A stretch of 64,000 nucleotides of DNA from NCBI GenBank assembly GCA_031472005.1, contig PZJY01000006.1, positions 620,001 to 684,000 of the forward strand. The letters run 5' to 3'. Below, one piece after another: positions 20,914 through 34,584 of the stretch. The stretch is from Tetracladium setigerum. Taxonomy: Eukaryota; Ascomycota; Leotiomycetes; Helotiales. The stretch's first letter is position 1. Every line of letters begins with the position of its first letter. The notes under the pieces are model-generated. The model worked only from the letters and a program-made list of their open reading frames with translations. It ran no database searches and was not told the origin of the DNA. Position numbers and translations under genes: made by a program.

Positions 20914-23900
20914 GCTGCTGGGATGATGCTGGCCCGGGGGGGAGAGTGTATGTAGAGTGTTTTGTTTGAGAAATAAGGGATTGTTATTCTTTTTCTTTTT
21001 AAAATGGATCAATCTATAATGCCAACTCCCTAGTTTCCAGGGGAGAAAGTGGTCTATATACATCGGCAGTCAACTGGCCCTGACCTGAGTGTGTTCAAAA
21101 CATGCTTGAAACGGGCTTCAGCTGCGGCTAATGAGGTGGGTGGCGCGCAGATATGACTTGCTGATTGGGCATCTCAGTTGGTCACTTGGCCTTTCTCTGC
21201 CCAGCTGCTTTGCTGGGTGAACTCTTTTCGGATTTAGAAGAATCCGAAATTCTTGTCTTCTTTTTGGATGCTGTGGTGCTGATGATGTGTGTGGAAAAAG
21301 AAAATGTGGTTGACAAACAGAAGAATTGCAGCGGTGAGCTAGCTGTACGAATTCAACAAAATAGAGAAAGCTGAAGCGAGAGAGAGAGACACACACACAC
21401 AGAGAGAGCAAACGATATGAAAGGTCCAACAGGTTTCTCTTCTCTCCGCTCTCACTCACCGTTTCAGGTGCATCCGGACCCTCGAAATAGTTGGTCAAGA
21501 TTCTAGGAAACATCCTGGGAGCGATCGCTTGTTATTAAGCGACAGGGCGACAGCCTCCTCAAAACCTGTTGTTGTTCCTGGACTCCACAATCACAACCTT
21601 GAATAATAAACAATAATGATGATCAGGTATGAATAGAGAGGGAGGGAGAGGGAGAGACTGGAGAGGGAAAGATAAGAATCAACAACAAGGAATGATTGAA
21701 AAACCAAGGTGGGGATGAGGGTCTTCTTGATAATATAAGTCTTGTTCCCTCCCCTCCGAGAGTCCGAGGGGTGTTGTTGATTTTTCCGGCACCGTGCAGG
21801 CTGCATCTCTCGATTAATCAGGGCTGTGAAGATGAGGGTGTACTGTAGTCGGTATGTGACAAGGAGGGAAGGCAAGGAATGTAAGGAATGTAAGGGTAGT
21901 ATTCCGACAACGTGCTTGCAACTCGGTCTTGTACCACCAGTACAGCATAGCACAGTACATGTGTGTCACACCTCTGTCAGTCTGAGGCACAGAAGGGAAA
22001 TTTAGGGAAAAGAAGGGAGGGGAGGGGCGATACGGAGTGATAAGTGAAGTGACTCGTCCTAGAAAACAATGTACAGTACTGAGTACTACCAGGCAAGATA
22101 GAAGAAAAGGAATTGTTCATGGACGAGTAGTCTCAAAATGAAGGGGGTTTTCCTTGTGATCGCTGGGTGATGGCCAGATGGGGCAGGGAGATCATCTAAG
22201 AATAGATGATGCCCTGACCCTGACCCCCGTGGGATTTACCCGAGAGGAGCTTTGCTTCTTCTTCTTCTTCTTCTCTGTCTGGTCTGGGTGTCTCGGAAGT
22301 TGGACCTCCTCAACGTTCGAATCTTGTACGGAAGTTGTTACGCGAACACGCTTGTGGCGAAACAACGAGCGCCATTTTCTGGCACATGAAATAAATGGGT
22401 GTGGTGAAAGACCTCACTCGTTGATTCATCGAGACTATACAGTACACAACTCCTCTCCTGTTGTGCTGCTTCGCATCCAACGGCCTTCCCCTCGGAGCGC
22501 GCGATCCTGCGAATGAATATGGATAGAGTAATGAATCCACGATGCGTTGTCAATCAACACACTAACTACTGTACTCGTCTTAACAGCCCGTTTGTCCCGT
22601 ATCGGCTCGGCCTGTAAATTTGTGCGCGCAGAGTCTAGTCTCCATTTGACTTCTTGGGACTTGCTTGGGACATCCGACGAAGCTTCTGCTAAGATTCTAG
22701 CTGTGGCCGATAGATTGGATGGATGGATGGACGGGCTCCTCGCTGTCTCCGGGTCTGTCTCTCCTGACTCCTGGGATGCTTGCGTTGGGTGCCTCTAAAT
22801 CATCTAAATCCCTACTAATTCTTGACTAATTCCTTCGGCTGCCCCTACTGTAGAAGGCTGAAAGAGAAGGAGGGGACAAAGTTTGAAAGTGTCAGTTAGT
22901 TGAAACACCCCATCATCCCATGATGCCCATAGTGCTGCCCATGAATTCCCATCCCATGCCAGATCAAGCCGACGAGACAAGCAAGACACGATTGTGAGCC
23001 GTGGTGGGCGAGAATCAGGATCGGCTGAATCATAATCTCTGTGGTGTAGTAAATGTGTATCGCAGCAAGAATATCGTCCCATCACTCACCTCCTCCTCCC
23101 CCTCCACTCCTAGCTGGCCGCTTGCCTGGCGCTGGCATCATCGATAGTCGGATAGGCCTGTCGAGTTCTTGATATTGATTGCCTTCGCTCTGCATGGAGA
23201 ATTGCAAGGTTCCCAGGTATTTATTGATATCGTGCATCGCAGCCCAGCAGCAACAAGCAGCAAGCAGTGAGCGAGGAGGGAAAGGGAGTTATCCCAGCCA
23301 ATGATGGTGGCGTGTGTTCGGCGCCGCGGCATCCAACGCCTTATGGTAGTTTGTTGACACGCAGGTAATATGAAGCATAATGTGTGTGTGTGTGGGTATT
23401 GGTGTGTTTTTAGTGGTTACACCGCCCTGGTTTTCCAACGTTATTATTATGATTTGCCTATCATTCGTATTATGATTGTGCTTATTCTTGTTATTATGAA
23501 AGGGCCTTGTCTGGCTATCTATCCGGTTGGTGAATGGCTGCTATCGATACTCGGACTGTGACAGACATTATTCGTAAGCGCTATCTGTCCCAGCATGGTT
23601 ACTATTACGAGAGGTATTATTGTGCTACTCCGTATTACTGAAGCTGCGGTGTTTGGACCTGATGGAATGTCTCCTGTTCGAAACTTCCAAATCCCCTGAC
23701 GATCCATCCATGGTTATCCACGCCTATCAAAAATAACTACTCCGTATAAACCAAAAAAAAAAAAGCACGGGCTGCGAAAGAGGAGAGCTGGGAGATGGAT
23801 ACTCGGTACGGCGGTACCCTTCTGGCATCAATCTGCCCGGTCTTGACTCCTTCGAGGAGTTTGTGAAAATCCTCATGATCCTCGTCGTAGATCTCCACCC

Positions 23901-24665
23901 AAGATGTGTGAATAAGTCCCGGACAGCGACTATCCGGACTTCCATTCGCTAGCCCCAAGCACAATTTACTGAACTACACTTTACCAAGTGAAGCCAGCCA
24001 CCGAACCGACGCAGAGACCAGGCCAGGATTGCATCGAAATGTATCCATTATCATGCCCCCTACCTTGTCCCTACCATGTCGCCAACCATGTCACTACCAT
24101 GTCACTAATGTCGAGCTTCTGCACGCACGCTGTGCGACCAGAGACGCTGCGTTGCTTCCAATAAATCGTCGATTCCATTTCGGGTCAAATTTCAGCCTCG
24201 TTTCGCCGCTTTCCCATCGCCAACATCCAAATCCAGGGATTTTCGCTAAACCCATCAACGGGAAAGCCGCCACAGATCCCAATCTCGCCTGCTTGGCCAA
24301 ACAATATCGGCGTCAATGGTGGGAGGTGCGGGAGCATGGGAGACGCGGTGTTCCGCTTTGAGCTTGGAGCTTGCAAGCTGCGTGTGTTATCAGAGACTCA
24401 ACTACTCCCCCCATGCTCGTTTTCTGCCTGTATCCCACGCCTTTCCTCCAACCTTTTTTTTTTGTGAATGCCATTCCACACCCTACCTTCCCTCCCCTTA
24501 CCTCTTCTCCCTCCTCTTCCTCTCCCTCTATCTCTCTCCTCCTTCCTCCTCTCCTGCGTGTGTTTTGGACGGTGATGGTGTTTGTTGGATCTTGGGAAAA
24601 CTCCAGTTGTTGTTGCGATACAGGCGATCCAACAATTTTGTGAGAAAGTCGCCCAATCGGCAATT
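20914..24665. other. Gene-poor 3.7-kb region
   Basis: Between two divergent genes. Simple repeats include GAGAGA/CACACA near 21384-21410, (CTT)n near 22255-22275 and (TG)n near 23382-23396. A short run of CATGTC..CCATGTCACTA copies lies near 24075-24110. No conserved protein motif is visible in any of the scattered frames. Long untranslated leaders or a non-coding transcript are possible but not shown. Confidence 0.4.
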
Positions 24666-27117
24666 ATGAAGAGACTCAGTCGAGGAAGAAGCTCCAAAGT
24701 TCAGCCGGTGGTGTATGTGATTGATGCCTTCTTTTTTGCCACAGGATTTTATTTAATACGAGGGAAATACTGACTTTCCAACAGGCCAGTACCTGACGGA
24801 AAACGACCAATTCTAGGGCGGAAAGAGGGTCATGAGAACTTACTAGCAGTGCAACATCCAAAGTCACGAAGTAGTGTGGAGCTTCACCTGAAGTCGAAGC
24901 AATTGCCAGAATTTGAATTCGTGAAGGACGAGTGGTCTGAGTCTTTCCCACTGTCACAGTACATTCCAACCTCACGGCCAACCAAAAATATCTCTAATCC
25001 CAAAAGTAGAAACATCCCAGTAAAACATGAAGCTGCAAAGAAGGATTCCCGGAAACTGGAGGGCAGTCCCCCATTGCGATCCTTCCTACGGTCCCACTCT
25101 CCGGCAAAATCCACGATGACCAGGGCCGAAAGTCTTCCTTTTCAAGTTCTTCAACTCTCTTCGAAAGCTCCAGCACTGTGCCCATCACAATTGTTGTCAC
25201 AACGCCTGACGAGGACCATCCAGCAGATGAAATAGAAGCTGCTTCAGGAGGAGCAGGAGGGTACTTTCGCGGGCCGCCGATCCGCAAGTTTCGAAATGAC
25301 TCAACTATGTCATTGCCAACACTCAATTCGCCCTCAATTCTGGATCGCAATTTTCTGATGCCCCCACTCAATGCCCAAGTCGACACTCGTAGAATGCGCA
25401 AAGCGCGAGAATTCGAGGAAATCCGCCATTTCCTCATTGGCTTCTTGAACACCAAGGGAACACAATTGCCAAGAGTTCTGAGAACGAGAATCATGTCTGT
25501 CTATGGAGTGACAGACGGGGATCTTGATCCTACCATTGTTGCGAAATTTGGAGGTGAAGGTGCTGATTTGGACGAAGGGATTGTCCTGGACTTGGGACTT
25601 CAAGGTGCCATCCCAACAGATCTCGACCACAAGAAAATCTTGGAATTGGCATTCCAGAGTATACTGCCTCCAGCAACGCCAACTTCAACACAGGAAATCA
25701 TGTCTGCGAGAAGAAAGAGAATGGGAGCGCCTCTGAGGACCGCAAGCTTGTACAGTGTAGATTCGGTAGCTTCATATTCCTCAGTTTCCTCTCGAATGTC
25801 TCTGCAGACAAACAGCAAGTCCAAACAGACTTTGGATGCGATCATCAGCAACAGGCAATTCCTGCAAAGTACGAAGCGACCTGCGAGTTTGGCGGCTCCT
25901 GTTACAAGACCACCAGATAGCCGACCAGAGAGCATTAAATCTCAGACAGCTTCCTACTTCAAGCGCAAGAGCATGCCAGCCCAAGCAACCCCGATGGTGC
26001 CTGTACCCAAAACATTGCCTACTCCAGCAAAGACAAGACCTCAAAGTCTACATCGCTACCCTACCGATCCATTACCCACGGCAAAAGCAGCCCGCGTGCC
26101 CAAATTACCACCAGCAGCATTCAATAATCCATCGAGCTTTTCAAAATCCCGGCATCAAAAGACGGAATCTTCACCATCGCTCTCTTCCTTGGCACACCGC
26201 CCGGCAGTATCATCTCAGTTGGCACGCTCTCCAATGACAGCTACGTTTCCCCAACGCCCGTTATCATTGGTTCAAGAACGTCAAGGGGCATCAATTGAAC
26301 TCGAATCTCGCAAGCTGAATATTTCCGAAAAGCAAACGGAGAAGGAAGAGAGTCCCACTGATAGTCCTACCGAGAGCCTCGATGGTATCTATATGAAATC
26401 ATCCTGGACAGCTACCAGCACAACCAAGAAAGTAACAGCAGCACCAACCCCTGTCATAACCAAGAAAGCGACACTGGCACCAGCTCCAGTCACAATAAAA
26501 AAAGCGACATCGACACCAGCTCCCGTCTCAATCAAAAAAGCGACACCGACACCAGCTCCTATCACAATCCAAAAAGTAGCACCAGCAGCAAAGTCCAGCA
26601 CCAGCACCAAAAAATCCTCCAAACCTATCCCTCAGCCAATCAAAATCACCTCCAACAGCAAAGAGCAACCAATCCCAGTGGTTTGAGCCAAACACCCACC
26701 TCACCCACTCCAACCCACAACCTCACCCACAAAGGTCTCACACGCTCCGAAGTGTCCGACATGGAGAAACCATTCCGAGTCCGACCTCGTCGATCATCAT
26801 CCACCCTCGACGCAGTCTCGCCCAGATCTCCCAACTTCGTACCCACCAACGGCAATGAATCCGACGGTTCAGGACCAATGGTCTTCCCTTCCCATCCCGC
26901 CTTCTCACCTCTGGGCAAGGAGCGAAGCCGTGTCAGCGTCAAGGGAGACACCGCCCTCAACCGTGAAACCAGCTCTGATAAATGGGACAACTCCATCAAA
27001 GTCACCGTATCCGAGAAAAACAACAAGAACGTCAGCAGCAAGCTGAAGAAAGAGAAAAAAGAGAAGCGAGGTTCGATTTTCGGAAGTCTGAAGCGCTCGC
27101 TCTTTGGGAAAGCCTGA
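24666..27117 (+). CDS. Long Ser/Thr/Pro-rich disordered protein with KKAT-PAP repeats
   Basis: Unrecognised family. Exon 1 is 24666-24712; the intron 24713-24784 has a GTATGT donor and AACAG acceptor; exon 2 is 24785-27117, giving about 793 residues. Two frame breaks, at TTTT 25139-25142 and CCC 26674-26676, each need one more base, and then the phase closes exactly. A possibly folded part (about residues 200-340) contains MRKAREFEEIRHFLIGFLN and a KFGGEGADLDEG segment. Before and after it the chain is disordered. Around 26421-26585 there is a tandem repeat of about 14 residues with the core KKATxxPAPVxI (four to five copies). The C-terminus GSIFGSLKRSLFGKA is basic and amphipathic and may contact membrane; that is inference. 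Confidence 0.7.
26421..26585 (+). repeat. In-frame tandem repeat, about 42 bp, 4-5 copies
   Basis: Consecutive copies read KKVTAAPTPVIT, KKATLAPAPVTI, KKATSTPAPVSI, KKATPTPAPITI and a degenerate QKVAPA. The unit is 42 nt, so copy-number change keeps the reading frame. It encodes a Lys/Pro-rich linker in the disordered protein. Confidence 0.85.
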
Positions 27118-28064
27118 AAAACTTCCCCGGTGGAAGAAAGTACCAGGTGAATAAACACAACAACACAGTCGCTACTACAATCTTGCATTTGCATGCATTG
27201 CATCGTATCGTATTGCATTATTTTTACATCTATTTGGTCATGTTTACATTTTTCGGTTCAGTTTACTCTTTTTTTTTCGGTTACAGCAAATTCTACTGCG
27301 CGGAGCGAAGCAAGGTGTTCTGGAGTTCTTCTTGTTTTTTTCTTTTTATATACGCACACATAGATACACGCACACGCTGCCTTTGGGTACTTATTTTTCT
27401 GGGGGTGTTCTTTTTTCTTCGGACAGGGTGTTTTTGGTGCGGCTTTTTTGGGATATCTGTTTTTGATTATTTACACGTACGCACCACTACAATGATCTGT
27501 CAGGGATTCAATCGATTGTTGTGATTTGGAAAGGGAGGAGGGGATGGGGTTTCATTTGTTGTCATTAGACGTGTGGGGATTTTGGGTTGGGAGAAAGGAT
27601 ATGGGGATGGATCGATGACCTTTTCACCATCAACCAACCAAACAAGCAAATACCTATTTAGAGAGTATATATAATCACGCACACACGCGCGCACGCACGC
27701 AAACATACCTACTACAGCATAGTACAGTACATACCTTAGGCAGATAGTCACTTTAATCTTATTACATGACACAAATGGTTCGAAGCGTTCTTGCCGATAG
27801 GGAAGTGTGGGGTGGATTGGATTGTAAGTCAACGATTTCCCTTTTTCTTTGGTCATACTTGATGTAATTTATTCAAATGCTACTCTGAAAAACAGGGCGA
27901 GCAAGAAAATAGCATGAGCAAAAGAACCAAGCAATTATGATTTAACCCATCACCAACAGTCAATCAATCAGTCAATTAACACGCAGTTCGTTGGTACACT
28001 ATATGGGCTGCCAATATTACGCTATAAACTATCAAGTCATTACTAGACTCATTACACATCGGTC
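27118..28064. other. Intergenic between convergent genes
   Basis: T-rich 3' flank of the disordered protein gene, then a (CA)/(CG) alternating tract near 27677-27702. No gene is supported. Confidence 0.5.
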
Positions 28065-29830
28065 TCATCCCTCGACTTCCGAACGACTGATTTGAGGTCG
28101 GAGGGCTCCTCGATCATTCCTCGCCCACTTCCCTTTCAGGTTCTGCCTGATATCTTCCCCCCAAAACGCCAGTGAAATACTAATGAACCCCGAGAGAAAT
28201 ATAATTGCAGCCAACTGAAGATTTGTCGCGAACATGCCTTGATCCTCAATCCAAGGCATGACTGCGAAGCTCAGCCCGAACGTGGAGGGGTAAACACATC
28301 CTTCCGTTGCCGCAAGTGCTGCCGCAGCATTGCGAGGGAAGGCTTCAATGACCCAGGTGGTCGTGGCCGTTTGAATGGCAGTATATGCAAAACAGGCCAG
28401 GAAGAATGCTAGGCAGTACAAGATGAACGGCAGATTGAATTTGACGACAGATGCGTATAGAACGTGGGCTGTGGTCATGAGGAGTACGGGCATCAGCAGA
28501 GCTGGAAGATAAAATTGTGCTTTTCGGATGCCTTTGTTGCGCATGGAGAGAAGCCGGACGGTCTTGGTGATCAAGAAACTGGAAGCTGGCCAGGAGGCCA
28601 AGATACCGACTACTCCGGCGACGTTGATCAGTGCAACTCGAGATGTCGGTAGGCTGTATGGCTCCTCCATGAGGACTTTACCGTATGTTCTTGCTATGAC
28701 TGATATTCCGGTTGACATGATACATCGTAGCGCAATGACCCAAAAGAGTAGAGGTTGGAAGAAACAGAAGAGCATTTGCATGCAGCAATGAATGCAAGCT
28801 TCCCAGCTGCCATCCTTGAAGTCCCAGAATTTGAGTTGTCGGAGCCACAATCTCCATTTCACGTCCGGGAGATCAGGAAGCTCCTTCGCGGCTGGTGATG
28901 AATCCCAATCGGGGTAGATTTCGAGCTTTTCAGTCGCGCTCTGAACCAAAACACGGCCATCAAATGCGAGAGCTGGGCGGAGAAAGTATGTTTCTGGAAC
29001 TAAGAAGAGCAAGCAAATGCCGGATATCAATACCGGGATCTCCCATAAGAGAAAGGTCTTTCTCAAATTCTGTGCCAACGAAACAATTTGAGGCATCAGT
29101 GACACGATGCCGACCTGGGAAAACCCGGTCACGACATAGAATGCGCCAATGGTAAGAGGACGTTGGTGAATGAAGGTCAAGTCAATGAGAGCTAACAATA
29201 CCTGTAGGATTTGATCTCAGTCTTTGCTCCGCCCGGCAATGTAATGAGGATTCAAAAAAAAAAAAAAAAACTCACAACAATGGAAGAACCTTCGGAGAAG
29301 CCTTGAATAGAAACCGCAATCACGATCTGCGCGAATTTTTGGGAAAGTGCTGCCCAGATCAGTCCTGCCAGCAGGATTGGGACGGAGTATAGGAGAGCGG
29401 AACGTCGACCAAGTGCTAGTGATATTGGAGTCCAGAACAAAGTTCCGATTCCCAAGGTGAGGGTTTGGGCGACCAGTGTTGAGTCAATACGGAAAGGTCT
29501 TATATCCTTGGTTCATAAAAAGTATGAGCAGGTGAGCTACCACAGCGGCACTGGGGGTCATCTCATCACATCTCATACCTGCTGGCCAAATTCCTCAGCC
29601 ATTGCTGGGAAGATCAAGATTGGATACTGTCGAACTATCCATGTTGCGCTTGAGAAGACGAACAGAGAGATGAAGGCTCCTGCTCGTTTGGCTCTGCTCC
29701 AATTCAATGGGTCTCGGTCGGATCTGCTTGGAATTGGCAGCTGGAGAGTACGGCCATCTGATGCGATGAGAAAAACGCTACTTGAAAGATTGAGAGTATT
29801 GCGTTTATTGGTGCCGACCGAATCGTCCAT
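28065..29830 (-). CDS. Major facilitator superfamily transporter
   Basis: Exons 29830-29579, 29506-29276 and 29201-28065 give 539 residues with no frame break. The N-terminal segment SDRDPLNWSRAKR is the cytosolic lead-in common to fungal drug:H+ antiporter-type MFS proteins. About twelve hydrophobic helices follow, with a central loop after VPETYFLRPALAFDG holding the EIYPDWDSSP segment. The loop after the second helix (ISLALGRRSALL) matches the MFS G-x-x-x-D/G-R-R motif. The second intron (29202-29275) carries a 17-A run on the plus strand. Substrate cannot be told from sequence. No biosynthetic gene lies alongside to suggest one. Confidence 0.9.
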
Positions 29831-31001
29831 TCTGTACAAAGAATCATTTCATAACTGCCGCTCAAGTATGAATTTCTGGAGAATCTTCTGTCCTTATATC
29901 CATTTGTGAATCCGTGAGCACGAAGCCGGCCGTCCGAGGATGGATTTGATCGCCCTGCCTGTATGAAACCGAGTCCAACAGCTTGGGTCTTAGGAGCTTG
30001 GGCCCGAGAATGGGGTAGGTTTATATCCAGAACCAGATCCTTACTACTGTACATGTACCGTTAGCAGAAAGGTGCTTCTTTGCAGAGGTACCTTTCCAAG
30101 ATGGGACGACGAACGTGCTTGTTTCAAATCGTATTTAGACTTTTACTTTGGCAAACCCGAAACACCAAAGACAATCTGGAGAGTAGCAAAAAAAATCAAA
30201 ACTTTCAAACCCGTTGGAGATCAATCCCCGATAGTAGTTGATTGGTTGCAGGTTGAGTCTGCGCCTGCGTGGGTGATGCGTTCAGAACTCGATCCAGGTG
30301 TTTGCCTGTGAACAGGAAGCATTCTCCTTCTGTACACTATGTGTAAGCGGTGTGCACGGTCTTCTGTCTGTGAGAGAACTGTTCGACTTCTAAGAGCTTT
30401 ATGCATAATGATACGATATAAGGGGCAACTAACATAGAGTCCAGGCTAACCCAAAAACGCCCTAGATTAGTGGACATCTTGGCTCAATTGAACGAAGAAC
30501 CTTTATTATACTTCATGCTTCTCAACGAAATCGACTGTTGTTCGGATCTAGATACAAAATAAACGATTTTAGAGGGGTTCATTTCTACATAGGTTGTGAT
30601 TCCTGGTCGTCACAGTCGTTCAGCGAAGGAAAGTAACGTCTTTTCCTTTCTGGTGAATCAAATTGCCATTCCGCCGCCTCGAAATCTGCATGCACATGAA
30701 ATACAGGTCCCTTTCTCTCGCAAGTCGAGTTACCGGTCAGTAATGTGTACGTACCTATTAGTTATAGGCTTCTGGGGTATAGAAATAAGAATTGAAAGTT
30801 AAAATTCGAGCTTCTCGGTATTGATGTCCTTGGGTTCATCTGCACGAGAGAAGGCCGGTGGTCACATTCTTAAACACAAAGCTTAAGCCCAAGTGATTCA
30901 ATATATATAAATTGATACTAATTGTCTTTAGCGCTTGGTAGTTCCACCCAGTACTGTTCCACCCAGTAAGAAGGCTCAAAGTTTATTGATATCTGGCCAA
31001 T
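29831..31001. other. Intergenic, no gene seen
   Basis: Promoter side of the MFS gene and 3' side of the seven-helix gene. A short plus-strand frame at 30072-30311 has ordinary composition but no motif or plausible splice context. A TATATATA stretch near 30901 stands alone. Confidence 0.4.
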
Positions 31002-32360
31002 TCACTCTCGATTCCTTCCAACCTCACCTCCTTCTGGTATCATCACACTACTCGGCCTCCTCTCTTCTCTGGTAAATGATTTGAACTGCATTTGCCAGTA
31101 TATCAAGCTCCCTTTCCTCTCTCTCTGCTCTACAACCTGCTGTTCGCTGGCTACTGCTCTACCAGGTGTGCCTTGCGATGAGGAATAACCCATTGTTGAT
31201 GTTTTGAGGAATATGAACTTCGCGTATATAGCTTTGAACACAGGTCGCATAGATGGCACCGAGATTCCTATGATACCGAAACAATGTTCCATCGCTGACC
31301 ACATCACTGATTTGTCGGTTGCCCAGAAAGAGCGATAATTTGAGGTTGAGAAATGAACAACATAGTAGAGGCGTGTGCAGGAGGCTATCATTACACTTAA
31401 TAGCACCGAAGTCATTAGCTTGTATTTTATTGAATGTTAAGGGACTGAGAAGGGGAAAATTGGAGCAGACCATACAATGCCGGTAGAATAAAAAGTAGGA
31501 GTACAGGTGCCTTCTTGGCCCATGGAATCATCAGACCCCAGAGATGAGGGATGGGCATGAGGATTAGCGATAAGTCGAGGATTATGTGTGGAATTGAGAT
31601 GCCCAGAAAGAAAGCTCTAATATCGATACATTTGTGACTTTGTGTAGCGGACATGTTCCAGGAAGCGCTGACTGGAATGCATTGTACGGCTGCTGTTATG
31701 ATCTGTATTGTATCAGAAAAGAGTTGAGCTTGGAATTTGGAATGTGGATGTGTATACTGCTGAAGAGGTCCAAATTGTGACAAGAATAGTGAAGCCAGAG
31801 ATCCAGTAGCGGAGATTAGTGGAAGTAAAGAGTCGCCAGTAGAATGAGAGAATGGAGAATTTGAGACATCCTTGCACTGTGTAGTAGAGAAGCTCGGCGG
31901 CATAAGCAAGTTTGAGTAGGAGGATTGAATCGGTAGAAGCCTCATTTGAGCTGATGTTGACATCACCTAATAGTGTTTTAGTCCAGGAATTTTGTTGTAT
32001 ATTGTGGCGGTACGCGGAAGTCTTCACATAGGAGGGGCATCAAGCGTACAGTAGATTATGGTACCAATGAAACCCGCTGTAGAGGTCTGTAGTACTTCAC
32101 TGTTAGTTATTAATGCGATAGATAAAGATTCGGAAGAGAATTGGCATGCCCAGAGTAGTAGATTAACTTGAGATCGGATTACTTACTAAAGCTGCGAGGA
32201 CAAGCCAGTCATCAGTCCAAACTCTCACGCCTGCCACATACCTCGAGAGGAAGCGCAGGCTAACAGCTATAACAGCTACTGCAAATGATGCAGATGTGAC
32301 GGTTATCATAGTGCTCCTCGACGTGTTATGACCACTTGGTGCAAATTCTGGTGACGACAT
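31002..32360 (-). CDS. PTH11/fungal rhodopsin-domain integral membrane protein
   Basis: Exons 32360-32187, 32086-31758, 31702-31476 and 31395-31002 join to 374 residues once one base is added to the GGGG run 32034-32037 in exon 2. The seven-helix pattern of the fungal rhodopsin domain (the family of Pth11-like receptors) is visible: VSLRFLSRYVAGVRVWTDDWLVL, LAYAAELLYYTVQGCLKFSILSFYWRLF, VQCIPVSASWN...HKCIDI, DLSLILMPIPHLWGL, and FVMIASCTRLYYVVHF across the last splice. SVPSMRPVF before the cytosolic tail is also typical. Members include surface-sensing receptors in plant pathogens, but most are uncharacterised. No CFEM domain precedes the helices. The third intron uses a TTAAG acceptor, chosen because only it restores the family sequence. 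Confidence 0.85.
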
Positions 32361-34584
32361 ATTTTCTCTAGACGAGGAAGCAGAAAATATTGTGTGACCA
32401 TCTGTCTCCAAGACTTAGACGGGCATGAGTTACATAAATCAAATCAACAGAACTCCCTGGTCATCAGCGAAGCGACACAATCTGTCAAGACATTGAGAAT
32501 GTTAAAGTGGATAGACATACTAACCCGAGCCGTGTAACACTTAACCGGAGGTAGCATTTGAATTACAGTTACCGAGTTTTGTCCAGGAGATCCTTCGTTG
32601 TGAGTGGACAAATGATCGAGATTCACGACCAGGACGTTGAAGTGGCGGTGACTTACTCATCGGTATGCGTTCCGAGTTAATTCCAGGAACAGTTTGATTT
32701 GAGCTCGTATACTGTACGAAATCGACCAGATCAAAACAGCAGGCCAAGATGGATTCCACATTACCGTTCCCAGGCTATGTCTGGGCGTGCGCTGGCTCTA
32801 CTCGAGCATTCTCACCTTAGCCTAGGTTATAGTGGCAGTTCCTCGCGTCAGATGACTTAGACATAATCAGCTAAAGGGAAAGTTAACAGTGAGTTTATAG
32901 GTCTCGATCTCTAAATATACCCCATCAGCATTCCCCGGATTCAAATTCGCCTTGCGTATCAACCCATTCTTTAATATGGTAAGTGGGGTTGAATGTTGCT
33001 CTACAACAGCAGTATGGATCGTAGACGGCTTGCGGTCCGCAATATCTGCTCCCTGAGGAATGGAAGTGTTCTAGAATTTACCATTCTTGCTGATGGAAAG
33101 GTTGGCTTCTATGGTATTAGTTCTCGGCCAGCGGACATCTTTTTTGTCAAAGCTGATCATCATCATGGTCATTTGCCTGAATAATTGAGTGTCGTGATAT
33201 GTTATTGTTCGAAGACAATTAATTGTCTGTGACGGATCCTAAAGTTGCAAGTTTCGAGAAATCCTGGACGCTTCTTTTTGTTGGTATATAAGAGGCTGGA
33301 GAAGACGAAAGGGGGTTTTTCTCGGATGATGAGCCACTAGTACTGGGCATTTGCTGTGATAGATCATGAAATCCTGCAATTTTCTAAACCCATTAGTCTC
33401 AGAATATTGAAGTCATGGGTCGGGTCACTCACAGTCAAGTCACCCAGCATGGTTTGTGAGGTGGTATAAAATCGTGTGGCCTTTTTTTCACACCAATGAA
33501 TATGTAGGATTGTTGGTAGTGCAAAGAGATTCATGGAGAGATAGCAACAATAGAGAAAATGGGGGAAAGGTGGAACGACCTGCACATAAAGGTGACTCCG
33601 GTTTAAAAACCCGAAGGAACGGAGGACTTGCAAAACCATTACTGAATTCGCGCCATATTTCACTCCAGAGGGCTCTTTCCCGTAGCTTATGGCCATGGTG
33701 TTACAGATCTTTCTTTCGATATTGTTGCACTGAGTTCGTGGGTTTCATTTACGCTGTGGCCGAAATTGCTACTTCCTGGTGGCATCCCCGGAATTCTTGT
33801 TTTCCGTCTTGCTACCCTCGCATGTCATATTTCTTCGATCGAAAACTTGGTGGGGGAAATTGCTGATCTTTAAATCAAATTTCCACTGCAAATAGTAATG
33901 CGTTTTTGCTTCGTGTTTTCTAACATTCGGCTGCAAATGACAGGGATAAGAAATCTGGTGCTCACAGCTTTCCCCGACTCATGCGACACCCTTCAAAAGA
34001 AACGTAAATCAAGCCCATAATAGCCAAATTCTGGTTCAGGCAGGTACGATGCCGAATTCCCTCAATTCGTCGTCATCCTAATCAGTGATGCAGCGTCGGG
34101 TTATTCTCGCAAATTCGGCTGGTGAGTAAGCACATCACACATGTGCAATTTGCTGTCATCAACAACAAGATCTGATAAGCCTGTATCAATATCCTGGTCC
34201 CCATACTGTAAAGTCCATTGATTCGTACCAGATACTGCCGAATCTGGTCATTAAGGATGATTTTGATTGTTTGTAACATTATGTAACTCTCGTCAACCCC
34301 TCCTTCTCGCATATACGGCTTGGAGGGGTCCTTGGACGTCATTATTTTGATCCTGAATTTGTTGACAAATGTAGATTGGGTTATCAATAAGTTCATTCCA
34401 GACTCCTTGTACCTTCCCATAAATATTCCATCGTCCGCTCACTCTTTCCTGCTTGAACAGTATCTCACATTGCGAAATCCTTCTCCAGCTCGGCCAAAAA
34501 CAACTCCCACTTCACTCAACAAAATAAAACATTCCTAGAAACCACAAAAGCTATCAACATCTAACCTCCTAAGAAATTATCAAG
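32361..34584. other. Gene-poor 2.2-kb region
   Basis: Divergent gap between the seven-helix gene and the hydrolase gene. A TATATAAG at 33285-33292 looks like a core promoter element on the plus strand, but nothing recognisable follows it. Frames at 33456-33866 (plus) and 34082-34420 (minus) lack motifs and splice support. Confidence 0.4.

Noticed and set aside
22314..22324. GTTCGAATC as a tRNA B box
   Set aside because: No matching A box, acceptor stem or anticodon arm could be folded around it.
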